Below are positions 16,588 through 25,956 of a stretch of DNA of 44,844 bases, piece after piece. This DNA comes from an uncultured Clostridium sp. (lineage in GTDB: Bacteria > Bacillota > Clostridia > TANB77 > CAG-508). A model generated the notes under the pieces. It did not search any database, had not been told where the DNA came from, and was given only the letters and a program-made list of their open reading frames with translations. The translations under genes and the position numbers were made by a program. The stretch lies in contig CAMMWP010000012.1 of the NCBI GenBank assembly GCA_946500615.1, positions 1 through 44,844 on the forward strand. The letters run 5' to 3'. The first letter of the stretch is position 1, and each line of letters opens with the position of its first letter.

Positions 16588-19227
16588 ATGTTTAAAATAG
16601 CAATGTATAATTTAAAAAGGTACAAAAAAAGCACAGTATTAACCTCTATAGGTTTTATTGTAATTGCTACCTCCATTTTTTTATTAATTTTTTTGTTATT
16701 AAGTTACCAACGATATCGAGAAAATGCACAAAGAGAAGAACAAAATTGGGAAGCAAAATATTCCTATCTGCCGAAAGAAGAAATCAATACCATACAGCAT
16801 AATGAAAATGTAAAAGAGATTAGTATAGCAAAAGAAAATGGCACAATGGAATATATAACACAAGCAAATATAACAATCATAGAAGAGTTAAAATTGGTAT
16901 CATATGACCAAAATGCCATGAAAAATATGAAGTTAAAAGTAAAAGAAGGACGATTGCCTCAAAATGAAGATGAAATAGTGATATCATTGGTAGGAGGAAC
17001 ACAGATTTATTTTGGTCAAAAAGAATATCAAATAGGAGACACCATACTTTTTGAAACGGAAAATTTTTCAAAAGAATATACAATTGTAGGAACAGTATAT
17101 TCTACCATATATGATGAATCCTATATGTATCATTATACAATAGGAGCGATTACATATTTAAATGCTATAGAAGAAAATGCAAATTATGATGTTTATGTAC
17201 TGTATAAAAATCCGTCTAAGATTTATGAAACAAATGAGAAAATGATGACAGACATAGGAGAAAATGTAGAAATTACTTATAATGAAGAATTATTAAATTA
17301 TATGTTAGTTACAGAAAAAGGATCTTCTTTTGAGAAAATGCTATATACCATTGGAGGAATTGTATTAGCAATTATGCTCATTGTTTCTTTTATATTAATA
17401 TTTACCATTTATAGTATTCTTTTAAGTAACAGAAGAAAAGAATTTGGAACGTTAAGGTCAATTGGTGCGAGTAAAAAGCAAATCAAAAAGCTGATATTTT
17501 CTGAGACAGTGATGTTAAACAGTATCAATATTCCAGTGTCTCTTCTTATTAGTATAGGAATAGTATATATGATTTTACATTTATGGAATGGTAGTATAGC
17601 ACAATTAACAGGAGCAGATTTAGGCAATTTTATCGTTGATACAACAACACAATTTTCATTGGTAATATCGGTTCCCCTAACGATTGTAGGAATTATTTTA
17701 ATATTCCTAATTACGATTTTATCTGTATGGATACCAATTAATTATATCAGTAAGATATCGCCTATGGAAGTGATTAAAGAATATAGTTATTTGGATATCA
17801 AGAAAGAGCAAAAACATAAAAACAAGTGGTGCTTGCGATTACTTGGAGAAGAAGGGTATATAGCTTATCAATATATCAGTAAGAATAAGGGAAAAAGCAT
17901 TTCTATTATGTTAGCGATTATGGTATCAGTCATGCTATTTATCATCGTAAGTAATTATATAACCAATATTTATGCACAGATACCAAATGATAATAGAGAA
18001 TACAATTATCTAACTTATGCAAATAATTTAGAAGAATATGAAAATAAAATAGCAGATTTAAGAGATAAAAGTCTGATAGAAAGCAATTATACAAAAGAAA
18101 TTTTAGAAGGGGATTTATCTTTAAGAATAGAAAAAAATGATATACATACAGAATTAGCAGAATTTATACAAGCCAATTTAGTACCACATGCTTTTGATAA
18201 CCCATATGGAGGAAGTTTACCACAATTAGATTGTAACATTTTTACAATTGTTGAAAATAGGGAATATGAAAATTTATTAAAAGAGTTCAATATATCTGAG
18301 TTAAAAGAAGGAGAATGTATCATATTAAATCAAATTTCCTTTCCACAAGTGGCAGATTTCCATTTGACTAATTTTAAAGATGGAGATGAAATTCAGTTAT
18401 TTAATGTACAATATAGCCAAGAGGCAAGAGAAAATGCACCAGATTTATTTGGCAAAAAAAATGATACCAATACATATCAGTATGAAGCGTTAAAAGACAT
18501 TTCACTAAAAGCTGTAAAAGTTGTTGATTCTTTAGGAAAATTTGCAAATTATAGTGATTTTAATAATTTATATAACAACCCTGTACAGATACTGGTTAGC
18601 ACAGATACATTCAATAAGTTGAAGGACACATTGCAAGAACAATATCGAGCATATGATAAAGAAGGAAACTTAGAGGTAAACACAAATTTTGAAATGTATA
18701 TCAATACGAATAATCCATATGCATTAGATGATTATTTGAAAAATAGTAATCATGGAATAGGGGCAGGAATTAATTATCAACAGGAAATAGATAGTACAAA
18801 TAATAGTCGACTAATTATGGGAATTGTACTATATAGTTTTATTATATTAATTGCGATTGCTTGTATACTAAATATTTTTTGTATTCTTTACTTTAATATA
18901 CAATCTAGAAGCAAAGATTTTGCTGTCTTGAAATCATTAGGCATGGATAAAAAGCAAATCGATAAAATGCTAAATATAGAATGTTTGATATATAGTGGTT
19001 TGTCTCTAATAGTTGGAATGATATTAGGTATTGGCATTCATAAAATTATTTATGATATTCAATATGAGTTAAATAATCATTTTATGTATGCATTTCATAT
19101 ATCTATAACAAGCATATTAATTTGTATTGTATTTGTTATAGCGGTTGTAGGTATTTGTATGAAAATAGCAAAAGGAAAAATAAAGTATGAAAATTTGACA
19201 GAGATGATAAAAAGAGAAAGTGTATAA
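16588..19227 (+). CDS. ABC transporter permease with two FtsX domains
   Basis: The 879-residue membrane protein has an N-terminal helix near 17-40, a large extracytoplasmic region, and a first FtsX block of three helices (about 250-400) containing the coupling signature R-K-E-F-G-T-L-R-S-I-G-A-S-K-K-Q. A second extracytoplasmic domain (about 465-735) follows, then a C-terminal FtsX block with S-K-D-F-A-V-L-K-S-L-G-M-D-K-K-Q. This duplicated layout is typical of fused permeases that work with one LolD-type ATPase, here the upstream gene. The ligand is unknown; lipoprotein or peptide export or antimicrobial-peptide handling are possible. It is followed by a hairpin at 19280. Confidence 0.88.
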   Translation: MFKIAMYNLKRYKKSTVLTSIGFIVIATSIFLLIFLLLSYQRYRENAQREEQNWEAKYSYLPKEEINTIQHNENVKEISIAKENGTMEYITQANITIIEELKLVSYDQNAMKNMKLKVKEGRLPQNEDEIVISLVGGTQIYFGQKEYQIGDTILFETENFSKEYTIVGTVYSTIYDESYMYHYTIGAITYLNAIEENANYDVYVLYKNPSKIYETNEKMMTDIGENVEITYNEELLNYMLVTEKGSSFEKMLYTIGGIVLAIMLIVSFILIFTIYSILLSNRRKEFGTLRSIGASKKQIKKLIFSETVMLNSINIPVSLLISIGIVYMILHLWNGSIAQLTGADLGNFIVDTTTQFSLVISVPLTIVGIILIFLITILSVWIPINYISKISPMEVIKEYSYLDIKKEQKHKNKWCLRLLGEEGYIAYQYISKNKGKSISIMLAIMVSVMLFIIVSNYITNIYAQIPNDNREYNYLTYANNLEEYENKIADLRDKSLIESNYTKEILEGDLSLRIEKNDIHTELAEFIQANLVPHAFDNPYGGSLPQLDCNIFTIVENREYENLLKEFNISELKEGECIILNQISFPQVADFHLTNFKDGDEIQLFNVQYSQEARENAPDLFGKKNDTNTYQYEALKDISLKAVKVVDSLGKFANYSDFNNLYNNPVQILVSTDTFNKLKDTLQEQYRAYDKEGNLEVNTNFEMYINTNNPYALDDYLKNSNHGIGAGINYQQEIDSTNNSRLIMGIVLYSFIILIAIACILNIFCILYFNIQSRSKDFAVLKSLGMDKKQIDKMLNIECLIYSGLSLIVGMILGIGIHKIIYDIQYELNNHFMYAFHISITSILICIVFVIAVVGICMKIAKGKIKYENLTEMIKRESV

Positions 19228-19279
19228 GAAGGAGAAATGAGTCACAGTCTGGAGAGCATTCTAATATTGGAACAGTTGG

Positions 19280-19302
19280 ATAGGAAAGTAGCCCTTTCCT
19301 AT
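19280..19302. repeat. Hairpin ATAGGAAAG-TAGCC-CTTTCCTAT
   Basis: A perfect 9-bp stem downstream of the permease gene, similar to AAAGGAAGTAACCCTTTCCT at 1660-1679 and related to ATACAATAAGGAAAG at 6258-6272. It has no T-run and is probably part of the same interspersed repeat family. Confidence 0.5.
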
Positions 19303-19365
19303 TGTATAAAAAATGCTTTGTACAACAGATGCACATGATGATATTGTGTGTAGCATTAGGATAAT

Positions 19366-19394
19366 TTGACATAAATCAAATGGAATGATATTAT
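19366..19394 (+). promoter_or_regulatory. Strong sigma-A-type promoter of the 120-residue protein gene
   Basis: TTGACA (19366-19371), 17 bases, TATTAT (19389-19394), about 40 bases before the start codon. Confidence 0.7.
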
Positions 19395-19434
19395 ATTTAC
19401 GAAGCAAGTAAAAATTTACAAGCAGGAGGTAAAT

Positions 19435-19797
19435 ATGACAATTAAAGTTGCGGTTGAAGTTGAAACTGAGCAATGCCCGTGGCTTATAAAAAGAGCTACA
19501 GAATATTCTAAGGCTAGCCAGACTACTAAATCTTTAGAAGAAGGGGCGGATGAGAGCAAAGAAGTATATTTCGAGATACTAAAAGAAATATGCTTACAGA
19601 GAATGGTAGAAAAAGCTTTGAATAAGACTCTTTCAACTGAAAGTACCTTTTCAGAATCTTTGAAAAGTGTAGAACTGACAGAGGAGGAAATGAGAGAAGC
19701 TTTAGAAAAAGCAAGAGAAAGAGAAGCAGAGGAAAAAAGGAAAAAAAGCTCTTTGAAAGCCACAGAAGAAAAGTTTTGGTTAGTTCTTCAAGGATGA
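19435..19797 (+). CDS. Small hypothetical protein
   Basis: A 120-residue soluble protein that I do not recognise. It has no signal peptide or membrane segment. Residues 1-12 look like a beta strand (M-T-I-K-V-A-V-E-V-E). The C-terminal third (about 80-108) is a highly charged helix of E/K/R that could form a coiled coil. Support that it is real comes from a near-consensus promoter at 19366, GGAGG 5 bases before ATG, and a hairpin just after the stop. It is a single-gene unit. Function is unknown. Confidence 0.7.
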   Translation: MTIKVAVEVETEQCPWLIKRATEYSKASQTTKSLEEGADESKEVYFEILKEICLQRMVEKALNKTLSTESTFSESLKSVELTEEEMREALEKAREREAEEKRKKSSLKATEEKFWLVLQG

Positions 19798-19801
19798 TTT
19801 T

Positions 19802-19842
19802 AAAGAGGATGTTTAAGGTATTTTACCAGAGACATCCTCTTT
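19802..19842. terminator. Hairpin between convergent genes
   Basis: AAAGAGGATGT (19802-19812) pairs perfectly with ACATCCTCTTT (19832-19842). The T-tail is weak, but the structure can end transcripts of the convergent neighbours. Confidence 0.6.
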
Positions 19843-19945
19843 AATGTTATAAAAATATTTCGTAAAATAGAAACATGTCTGTTGTTCTACAATATTAAAA
19901 TAGATATATAATAAACAGTGTAATATGTAAAAAGTTATTATTCAT

Positions 19946-21136
19946 TTATAATGAATTTATTTTATTTAATTTTATCATTAGTCCGGCATAGCGGATAATA
20001 GACAATGTTACAAAAACCAATAAAATTTTAAAATATAAAAGGTTATTAAAAAAACTAATGGCAAAAAGTATGAAAAAACCAAAAATTCTAGAAACATTTA
20101 AGTACATTTCAGAAACAACTTGATGTTCTGTTAAATAATCTTCTTTTACTTTTTGCTCATTTTGAATGACATTATAGCGTTTTTCTTCTGCATTGTTAAT
20201 TAACAAAATTAAGAAAACACTTGTTATTAAATTATAAATAATAACACTTATTTTTGTAATGTCAAATAACAAAAGCAATACACTAAAAACAGTCATAACA
20301 GTACTGAAGATTAAAATTTTATTATTATTTTTTAATCTTCTTTGAAATATATAAACTGATAAAATAGAACAACAAGAAAATATAGTAGTTAGGATTCCTA
20401 GACTTATGTTTGTCTTAAATGTCATAACAATCATAATCACAATTAACGTATCTAATAAATAGTTAACAATTCCTTCATAAAACATAATTCTATAGAAAAT
20501 TTTTAGTTTTTCATTTTTTGTTGTTTTTAAGTAATTGACAAATTCTTTCAGATTATATGTTTTATTTTTATGCAAATCTTTTTCCTTGATAAACAAAGAA
20601 AAAGAAAATTGAATAGTAGATAAAATAAGAACCATTAAAGCAACATGAGAAAATGAAGTTAGCTCTATAGAGGTTCCAAAAATAAAAGGAAAGATAATTT
20701 GTAAAAAATTGCCTATCATAGATTTGTAAGAGACAAATTTATTAGAAATATCATCTGCATATTCATTAACAAGTAAATGACCCGGGGCCCATAAAACGCC
20801 TTGTACAATTCCATAAAAAGCACCAAGCCATATATAATGTTCAATAATTTGTTCTTTTAATAAGGCGATTAATAAAATATAAATACAGTAAAGAAAAATG
20901 CCAAGTCTAAAAATAGGGGCTTGCATTTTATTTTTTACTGTTTTTCCTAATACTAGAGTAGAAAGTGCAATAAATATAAAAGACATTATATAAAAAATCG
21001 AAATAATCGTATAATCGTAATTTGTTAAAGTATAAAAATAAGCTACCATAAAAGTATTTACAAACATATATAGAACACTATTAATTAATAGAGAACCCAT
21101 TAAACCAATAATACTTTGCTTTTTTTCTTTTTCCAT
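19946..21136 (-). CDS. Major facilitator superfamily transporter
   Basis: A 396-residue integral membrane protein with about twelve hydrophobic helices in two halves, separated by a charged cytoplasmic loop near residues 190-215 (K-E-K-D-L-H-K-N-K). Fold and length fit an MFS permease, but the usual G-x-L-a-D-r-x-G loop motif is not clear, so the subfamily and substrate cannot be given. GGGAGG lies 7 bases before the start. It is transcribed away from the MATE gene, and the shared intergenic region contains CGTTAACG (21156-21163), a possible operator half-site. Confidence 0.72.
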   Translation of the reverse strand: MEKEKKQSIIGLMGSLLINSVLYMFVNTFMVAYFYTLTNYDYTIISIFYIMSFIFIALSTLVLGKTVKNKMQAPIFRLGIFLYCIYILLIALLKEQIIEHYIWLGAFYGIVQGVLWAPGHLLVNEYADDISNKFVSYKSMIGNFLQIIFPFIFGTSIELTSFSHVALMVLILSTIQFSFSLFIKEKDLHKNKTYNLKEFVNYLKTTKNEKLKIFYRIMFYEGIVNYLLDTLIVIMIVMTFKTNISLGILTTIFSCCSILSVYIFQRRLKNNNKILIFSTVMTVFSVLLLLFDITKISVIIYNLITSVFLILLINNAEEKRYNVIQNEQKVKEDYLTEHQVVSEMYLNVSRIFGFFILFAISFFNNLLYFKILLVFVTLSIIRYAGLMIKLNKINSL

Positions 21137-21234
21137 TGCTTTTCCTCCCTTAATAATCGTTAACGAAATTTTATCATAGAATATAAAAAAATAGAAGATT
21201 TATGTCGAAACTTTATTTTTTTGAAACTTTATGG

Positions 21235-21240
21235 TATGAT
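21235..21240 (+). promoter_or_regulatory. Extended -10 of the MATE operon
   Basis: TGGTATGAT (21232-21240) fits an extended -10 (TG-N-TATGAT). The transcript would start near 21247, which favours translation from the ATG at 21266 rather than from upstream in-frame ATGs. Confidence 0.4.
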
Positions 21241-21265
21241 GAGAAAAATGAAAAATGGAGAAAAA

Positions 21266-22552
21266 ATGAATCAGAAAAAACAATTGAAAATATCATTGCC
21301 CATTGCATTTGAATATCTTATTAACATATTTATGACATTAGTAGATACCATAGTGGTTTCTATTTTAGGAACAAAAGAATTGGGTGCGATTGGTGCTATG
21401 ACAGTTATTATTAACATTATGCAAATGAGTATACAAACAATAAATGTAACCAATACAGCATTAGTAGCAAAAGAATTGGGGAAAAAGGATAATGAGAAAG
21501 TAAAATTAATATCTGGAAATTCATTAATATTAACAATCATTGTGTCCATTATCACTATTTTAGTCATTATATGTATAAAACCAATATTTCCAGTACTATT
21601 TAATGTAGATGCTATTTGCAATACATATCTAAGCATTAGATTAATGGGATTTATACCAAATTCCATTGTAACCGTCTTATCTGGGCAGCAAAGAACATTA
21701 GGAAAGCAAGGCAATATATTAGTATTAAGGATTTTAGCAGTTATCAGTAACTTGATTTTAGACATTGCTGCCATAAGATTAGGATATGGAATTGAGGGAG
21801 TTGCATTTATAACTATCATATTAGATACTATATTAGCAATATATTTACTCATAAAATCAAATAAGACGATACAATATGTATTAAACATACCTATTTTAAA
21901 AAACATTTTTAATTTATTTAAATGGAATTTTGTAGAAAGAATTGTAACAAGAGTAGATAATTTCGTATTTAATATGTTAGTATCTAGAATGGGAGAATTA
22001 GAATATGCAGTTCATGTTATATTGATTCAAATAAAAGATATAGAAGAAGCTTTTATACAAGGATTTGGAGATGGGATTACCATTAGTGTAGGAGTGGCAT
22101 CTGGAAAAAGGCAGAAAGACTATATGGACAAAGTAAAACAAATTGCCAAAAAAATTATTACCAAAATATCTATTGTTATTCCAGTGATTGTTATAATAAT
22201 TGCTATCATTATTATGCAAATATCTTTAAGAACTTCAGAATTACAAGCAATATATTATCAAGTGTTACCAATTCTACTAATAGCAACTTATGTGAATATA
22301 ACAGCAACTTATTATTTTGCAATTCTTAGAGGAATACGAGATTTTAGATTTTTAGCACAAAGAAATTTTGTGAGTTCACTCATAAAAATAATCATTGCTA
22401 CGATTTTAGCATATACACCACTAGGAATTAATGGTGTATGGTTATCTTATTTAGTGTATAGTGTTGTACAAAAATATATGTCAAAAATACAATTACAAAA
22501 TAAAGAAAAAAATGAAGAAGGAGTAACAAATGAAAGCCATTCCAAAATATAA
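21266..22552 (+). CDS. MATE-family efflux transporter
   Basis: A 428-residue membrane protein with about twelve helices arranged as two six-helix halves, the pattern of MATE (MatE, DinF/NorM) proteins. The first helix region I-S-L-P-I-A-F-E-Y-L-I-N and the motif L-G-T-K-E-L-G-A-I-G-A-M near residue 35 are typical. These proteins export cationic drugs or metabolites with Na+ or H+; the substrate here is unknown. Several in-frame ATGs exist (21221, 21239); the ATG at 21266 has GGAGA 8 bases upstream and starts just before helix 1. The gene overlaps the next small gene by 23 bases, which suggests translational coupling in a three-gene operon. Confidence 0.85.
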   Translation: MNQKKQLKISLPIAFEYLINIFMTLVDTIVVSILGTKELGAIGAMTVIINIMQMSIQTINVTNTALVAKELGKKDNEKVKLISGNSLILTIIVSIITILVIICIKPIFPVLFNVDAICNTYLSIRLMGFIPNSIVTVLSGQQRTLGKQGNILVLRILAVISNLILDIAAIRLGYGIEGVAFITIILDTILAIYLLIKSNKTIQYVLNIPILKNIFNLFKWNFVERIVTRVDNFVFNMLVSRMGELEYAVHVILIQIKDIEEAFIQGFGDGITISVGVASGKRQKDYMDKVKQIAKKIITKISIVIPVIVIIIAIIIMQISLRTSELQAIYYQVLPILLIATYVNITATYYFAILRGIRDFRFLAQRNFVSSLIKIIIATILAYTPLGINGVWLSYLVYSVVQKYMSKIQLQNKEKNEEGVTNESHSKI

Positions 22553-22664
22553 AACAAAAAAAGAAGAAACACAAGCAAAAAGAAAAATATTGTTAGACTA
22601 TATGAGGACAAGAGTTGGGCTAAAACCAAAAGAATATGATAAAAAGGATATTGAATTAGAATAA
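22530..22664 (+). CDS. 44-residue basic protein between two transporter genes
   Basis: ATG at 22530 follows AAGGAG with good spacing, and the frame of 44 codons ends at TAA 22662-22664, 12 bases before the next start. The product is very basic (M-K-A-I-P-K-Y-K-T-K-K-E-E at the start) with D-Y-M-R-T-R-V-G-L-K-P-K-E in the middle and an acidic tail; it is soluble and probably helical. It overlaps the MATE gene in another frame. The conserved-looking D-Y-M-R-T-R-x-G-L-K-P suggests a real small protein, perhaps an accessory to the flanking transporters. Function is unknown. Confidence 0.65.
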   Translation: MKAIPKYKTKKEETQAKRKILLDYMRTRVGLKPKEYDKKDIELE

Positions 22665-22676
22665 AAGGAGCATAAA

Positions 22677-23906
22677 ATGGAACAAGATGAAAAGAAAATA
22701 AAAAGAAGTATAAAAGCATTTCCGTTATTTTCAGCATTCTCATCAGACTTAATCTTTTTTGTACCAATTGATACCTTATTTTTAACTTTAGTAAAAGGGT
22801 TAAATGCAAGTCAAATAACAGCTATGACAATGGTATCTTTAGCACTATGTATTATATTACAAAAAGTTATATTAAAAATAGTAGAAAAAATAGGAAACAC
22901 GAGATCTCTAAAATTAGGAGCTTTTATGCTACTTTGCGCTTCTGTAATATTAACATTTGGAACTACTTTTGGAAGTATGTTGATATATAGATGCATTTAT
23001 GAAATTGCTCTTTTATTTTTGCATATGTCAAGAATTGTTTTAAAAAATAATTTAGTAGCAATAAATAGGCAAAAAGATTATTATAAAATAAGAAATAAGG
23101 CTAAAATAGTATATGCTATTATTACAATGATAACAGCATTATTAGCAGGTACATTATTTAATGTAAACAATTATTTACCAATGTATTTATCTATTCTTGT
23201 ATATGTTATTATGCTAGGAATATCATTTGTTTTTTATGAAGCAAACTTAAAAAATGAAAAGCAAGAAGAAAAGAAAAAAAGACGAAACATAACATCCACA
23301 ATTTTCTTAATCATCTTATCAAATGCTGTATTTTATTCTATAATAAAAATGGGGCAAAATAATAGCAAATTATTTATGCAATATGATTTTCAAGAATTTT
23401 TATCTATAGAAATGGTAACCTACTATATTACGACAATTGTATTTTTATCTAGATTAATGAGATTAGGAGGCAATATTATATTTGGGAAAATATATTTAAA
23501 AATAAAAGACAAACTGAGTATTGTATTATCAATATTATTGAGTATGGCGTTTTTGTTATTAATTTTGGGACATTTTTTAAATATAGGATTTGTATATAAA
23601 GTCATTATTATGTCATTGGGATTTTTCTTAATATTAGCTATTAGAGATTCTTTTCAAGTATATATAGAAGATATTGCATTAAGTATTGCAGATAAAGACC
23701 AACAACAAAAAATGATGATAGATATTGAAATATATAGAAAAATAGGAACTTTAATTTTAAGTACAGTATTTACATTGATACTCATGAAATTTGAATTAAT
23801 TGTTATAGAATGTATATTATGTTTATTAGCAGTTATAGAAATAGGAATTAATTGTAAATTGTGTAAAAAGTTATCACAAAACACGAAAGATAGCATAAAT
23901 ATATGA
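22677..23906 (+). CDS. Major facilitator superfamily transporter
   Basis: A 409-residue integral membrane protein with about twelve hydrophobic segments and a Lys-rich central loop near residues 192-205 (E-K-Q-E-E-K-K-K-R-R), typical of an MFS permease. The ribosome site AAAGGAG is 7 bases upstream. It shares operon position with the MATE gene and the 44-residue gene, and resembles in size the divergent MFS gene at 19946-21136, so the locus is a multi-transporter cluster. The substrate cannot be predicted. Confidence 0.72.
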   Translation: MEQDEKKIKRSIKAFPLFSAFSSDLIFFVPIDTLFLTLVKGLNASQITAMTMVSLALCIILQKVILKIVEKIGNTRSLKLGAFMLLCASVILTFGTTFGSMLIYRCIYEIALLFLHMSRIVLKNNLVAINRQKDYYKIRNKAKIVYAIITMITALLAGTLFNVNNYLPMYLSILVYVIMLGISFVFYEANLKNEKQEEKKKRRNITSTIFLIILSNAVFYSIIKMGQNNSKLFMQYDFQEFLSIEMVTYYITTIVFLSRLMRLGGNIIFGKIYLKIKDKLSIVLSILLSMAFLLLILGHFLNIGFVYKVIIMSLGFFLILAIRDSFQVYIEDIALSIADKDQQQKMMIDIEIYRKIGTLILSTVFTLILMKFELIVIECILCLLAVIEIGINCKLCKKLSQNTKDSINI

Positions 23907-23984
23907 GAATAAACGTTAATTTCCTATAACATCATGATAGTATTTTAAATAAAACATATAAAAATAAATAGAAAGGAGAAATAT

Positions 23985-24536
23985 ATGAAATTTTACATTA
24001 TTCGACATGGACAAACTAATTGGAATAAAGAAGCAAAAATTCAAGGAAAAACAGATATTGAATTAAATGAAGAAGGAATCAAACAAGCAAATAAAGCAAA
24101 AGAAATCATGAAAAACTATCCAATAGATATCATTGTATCTTCTCCATTGAAAAGAGCAAAAAGAACGGCAGAAATTATCAATGAAGAAAAAAATGTGCCA
24201 ATTATATTAGATAAAGCAATAGAAGAAAGAGGATTTGGAGACTTTGAGGGCAAAATACGAAAAGAAATTCAAGATGAAATATTAAATTCAGAAATATTAG
24301 ATGATTATCAGTTAAATAAACAATATAAAGGTGTAGAGACTATACAGTCATTATGTGGTAGGGTATGGACATTGTTAGATTATTTAAAAAGAGATTATGC
24401 AGAGAAAAATATTTTACTTGTAACACATGGAGGTGTCATGGTAGCTGTAAATGGATATTTTAATGGTGTTAATGATAAAGGAATACTAGAAAGAGTATAC
24501 TTAGAAAATTGTGAAGTAAAAATATATGAAATATAA
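23985..24536 (+). CDS. Histidine phosphatase family protein (phosphoglycerate-mutase-like)
   Basis: The 183-residue cytoplasmic enzyme has the R-H-G motif (I-R-H-G-Q-T-N-W-N, phospho-accepting His8), S-P-L-K-R-A near residue 53, and the second catalytic His in L-V-T-H-G-G-V near residue 148. Members include GpmB-like, CobC-like and general sugar-phosphate phosphatases; the substrate cannot be resolved here. AAAGGAG precedes ATG. The PHP-family phosphatase gene follows after a few bases, and the two are probably co-transcribed. Confidence 0.88.
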   Translation: MKFYIIRHGQTNWNKEAKIQGKTDIELNEEGIKQANKAKEIMKNYPIDIIVSSPLKRAKRTAEIINEEKNVPIILDKAIEERGFGDFEGKIRKEIQDEILNSEILDDYQLNKQYKGVETIQSLCGRVWTLLDYLKRDYAEKNILLVTHGGVMVAVNGYFNGVNDKGILERVYLENCEVKIYEI

Positions 24537-24560
24537 TTATTTATGAGAAAAGGAGGAAAA

Positions 24561-25400
24561 ATGATGCAAGAATTTAATTATCATTCACACACATATAGAT
24601 GTGGACATGCAGATTTAGACATGACAGATGAAGAATATGTAAAAGCATATATCAAAATGGGATTTAAAAAAATGGCATTTACAGACCATTGCCCAGAAAA
24701 AAACAAAATTGATAAAAGAAAAGACATGAGAATGGAATATGACCAAAGAAAGGAATATTTAGAGAGTATACAGGCTTTAAAACAAAAATATGCAGGGCAA
24801 ATTGAAATTCAGAGTGGGTATGAAGTAGAATACTTGCCGGGTGAAGAAGAAAATTTAAAAGAACTGAAAGCGGAAACAAATAAAATGATTTTAGGGCAAC
24901 ATTTTGTTTATGATGATAACCAAGAACTAAAAATAATTGGAAAAACAGAACTGTCTGAGGAAGAACTATTAAGATATGCAGAATATATAGAAGAAGCGAT
25001 GAAATGTGAAATTCCAGATATTATTGCACACCCAGATTTCTATATGTTAAAGAGAAAAACTTTTGGAGAAATTGAAGCAAAAGTGGCACATCATATTTGT
25101 CAAGCTGCTGAAAAATATAATGTACCTTTGGAGATTAATTTAAATAATATATTTAAAAAAATATATTATGAAGATAGTATATTAAATTATAAACCAATAG
25201 AAAAACAAAGAAAGAATTTAGAAAAAGTAGTATATCCATGTAAAGGATTTTGGGAAATTGCATCAAAATACCATGTGAATGTAATATATGGAATAGATGC
25301 TCACCATAGAGGACAAATTGAGTTGTTTAATGAATTGGTAGAATTAGCCAATGAAATATTAGGTAAAGAAACAATAGAAAAATTGAATTTTGTAAAATAG
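24561..25400 (+). CDS. PHP-domain histidinol-phosphatase-type phosphoesterase
   Basis: A PHP-superfamily metal-dependent phosphatase of 279 residues. Ligand motifs: N-terminal Y-H-S-H-T (H8, H10), F-T-D-H-C, I-A-H-P-D-F in the middle, and C-terminal G-I-D-A-H-H. This is the HisK-like group; histidinol-phosphate hydrolysis is the reference activity, but no his genes are nearby and other phosphate esters are possible. The frame opens at 24543, but that ATG precedes the ribosome site AAAGGAGG; the start is ATG 24561 (or the adjacent 24564). Confidence 0.8.
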   Translation: MMQEFNYHSHTYRCGHADLDMTDEEYVKAYIKMGFKKMAFTDHCPEKNKIDKRKDMRMEYDQRKEYLESIQALKQKYAGQIEIQSGYEVEYLPGEEENLKELKAETNKMILGQHFVYDDNQELKIIGKTELSEEELLRYAEYIEEAMKCEIPDIIAHPDFYMLKRKTFGEIEAKVAHHICQAAEKYNVPLEINLNNIFKKIYYEDSILNYKPIEKQRKNLEKVVYPCKGFWEIASKYHVNVIYGIDAHHRGQIELFNELVELANEILGKETIEKLNFVK

Positions 25401-25428
25401 AAAAATAGAAAGATAGGATGGATAGATT

Positions 25429-25887
25429 ATGGAAATCATTTTCGTTTTAATATTCTTCTTGGTAATATACATACCGTATATCATTGGCTTGATATTATTT
25501 GCTATATTAATCTGGGTAATTACCACAGAAAAGATAGGAAGTAAGTTACTTAAAGCCTCAATCATTCTAGTTGTTTTACTCTATTCAACTATAATATTAG
25601 GCAATTTTAAAAGCGAAACGCCTAATGATGTATATACAGAAATGAAGGAAATAAATGATAACCAAAATCTTATAGGATTATCAAAAGAAGAAGTGATTGC
25701 ATTATTAGGAGAGCCGAAATATGAGCACACTGATGAAAAACAGAAAACGCAATATGTGTACAGTGCGGGAAACATACTTAAAGAAACATACTGGGGGCAG
25801 TCCTATTCTCATGACTATTATGAACTTAATGTTTTATTTGACGAAAATGATAAAGTGAAATATACGTATTTAAAACTGGTAACTTAA
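25429..25887 (+). CDS. Membrane protein with a C-terminal SmpA/OmlA-like domain
   Basis: The 152-residue protein has two hydrophobic helices (about residues 2-28 and 36-60) followed by an extracytoplasmic part beginning I-G-L-S-K-E-E-V-I-A-L-L-G-E-P, the recurrent G-x-x-x-x-x-V-x-x-x-L-G-x-P motif of the SmpA/OmlA (BamE-like) fold, and ending in beta strands with Y-E-L-N-V-L-F-D. Such domains are protein-interaction modules at membranes. It lies 28 bases after the PHP gene with AGGATGG ahead of ATG, possibly in the same transcript. Function is unknown. Confidence 0.65.
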   Translation: MEIIFVLIFFLVIYIPYIIGLILFAILIWVITTEKIGSKLLKASIILVVLLYSTIILGNFKSETPNDVYTEMKEINDNQNLIGLSKEEVIALLGEPKYEHTDEKQKTQYVYSAGNILKETYWGQSYSHDYYELNVLFDENDKVKYTYLKLVT

Positions 25888-25956
25888 AGTACAATTATAT
25901 GCGTAAAATATGATACCAATAGAAATAATTTAAAGTTGTTGTATAAATATGAAATC

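Noticed and set aside
15902..19227. Bce-type bacitracin resistance module
   Set aside because: The ATPase-permease pair fits the broad FtsX class, but no two-component system adjoins and the permease has two equal FtsX blocks with two extracytoplasmic domains.
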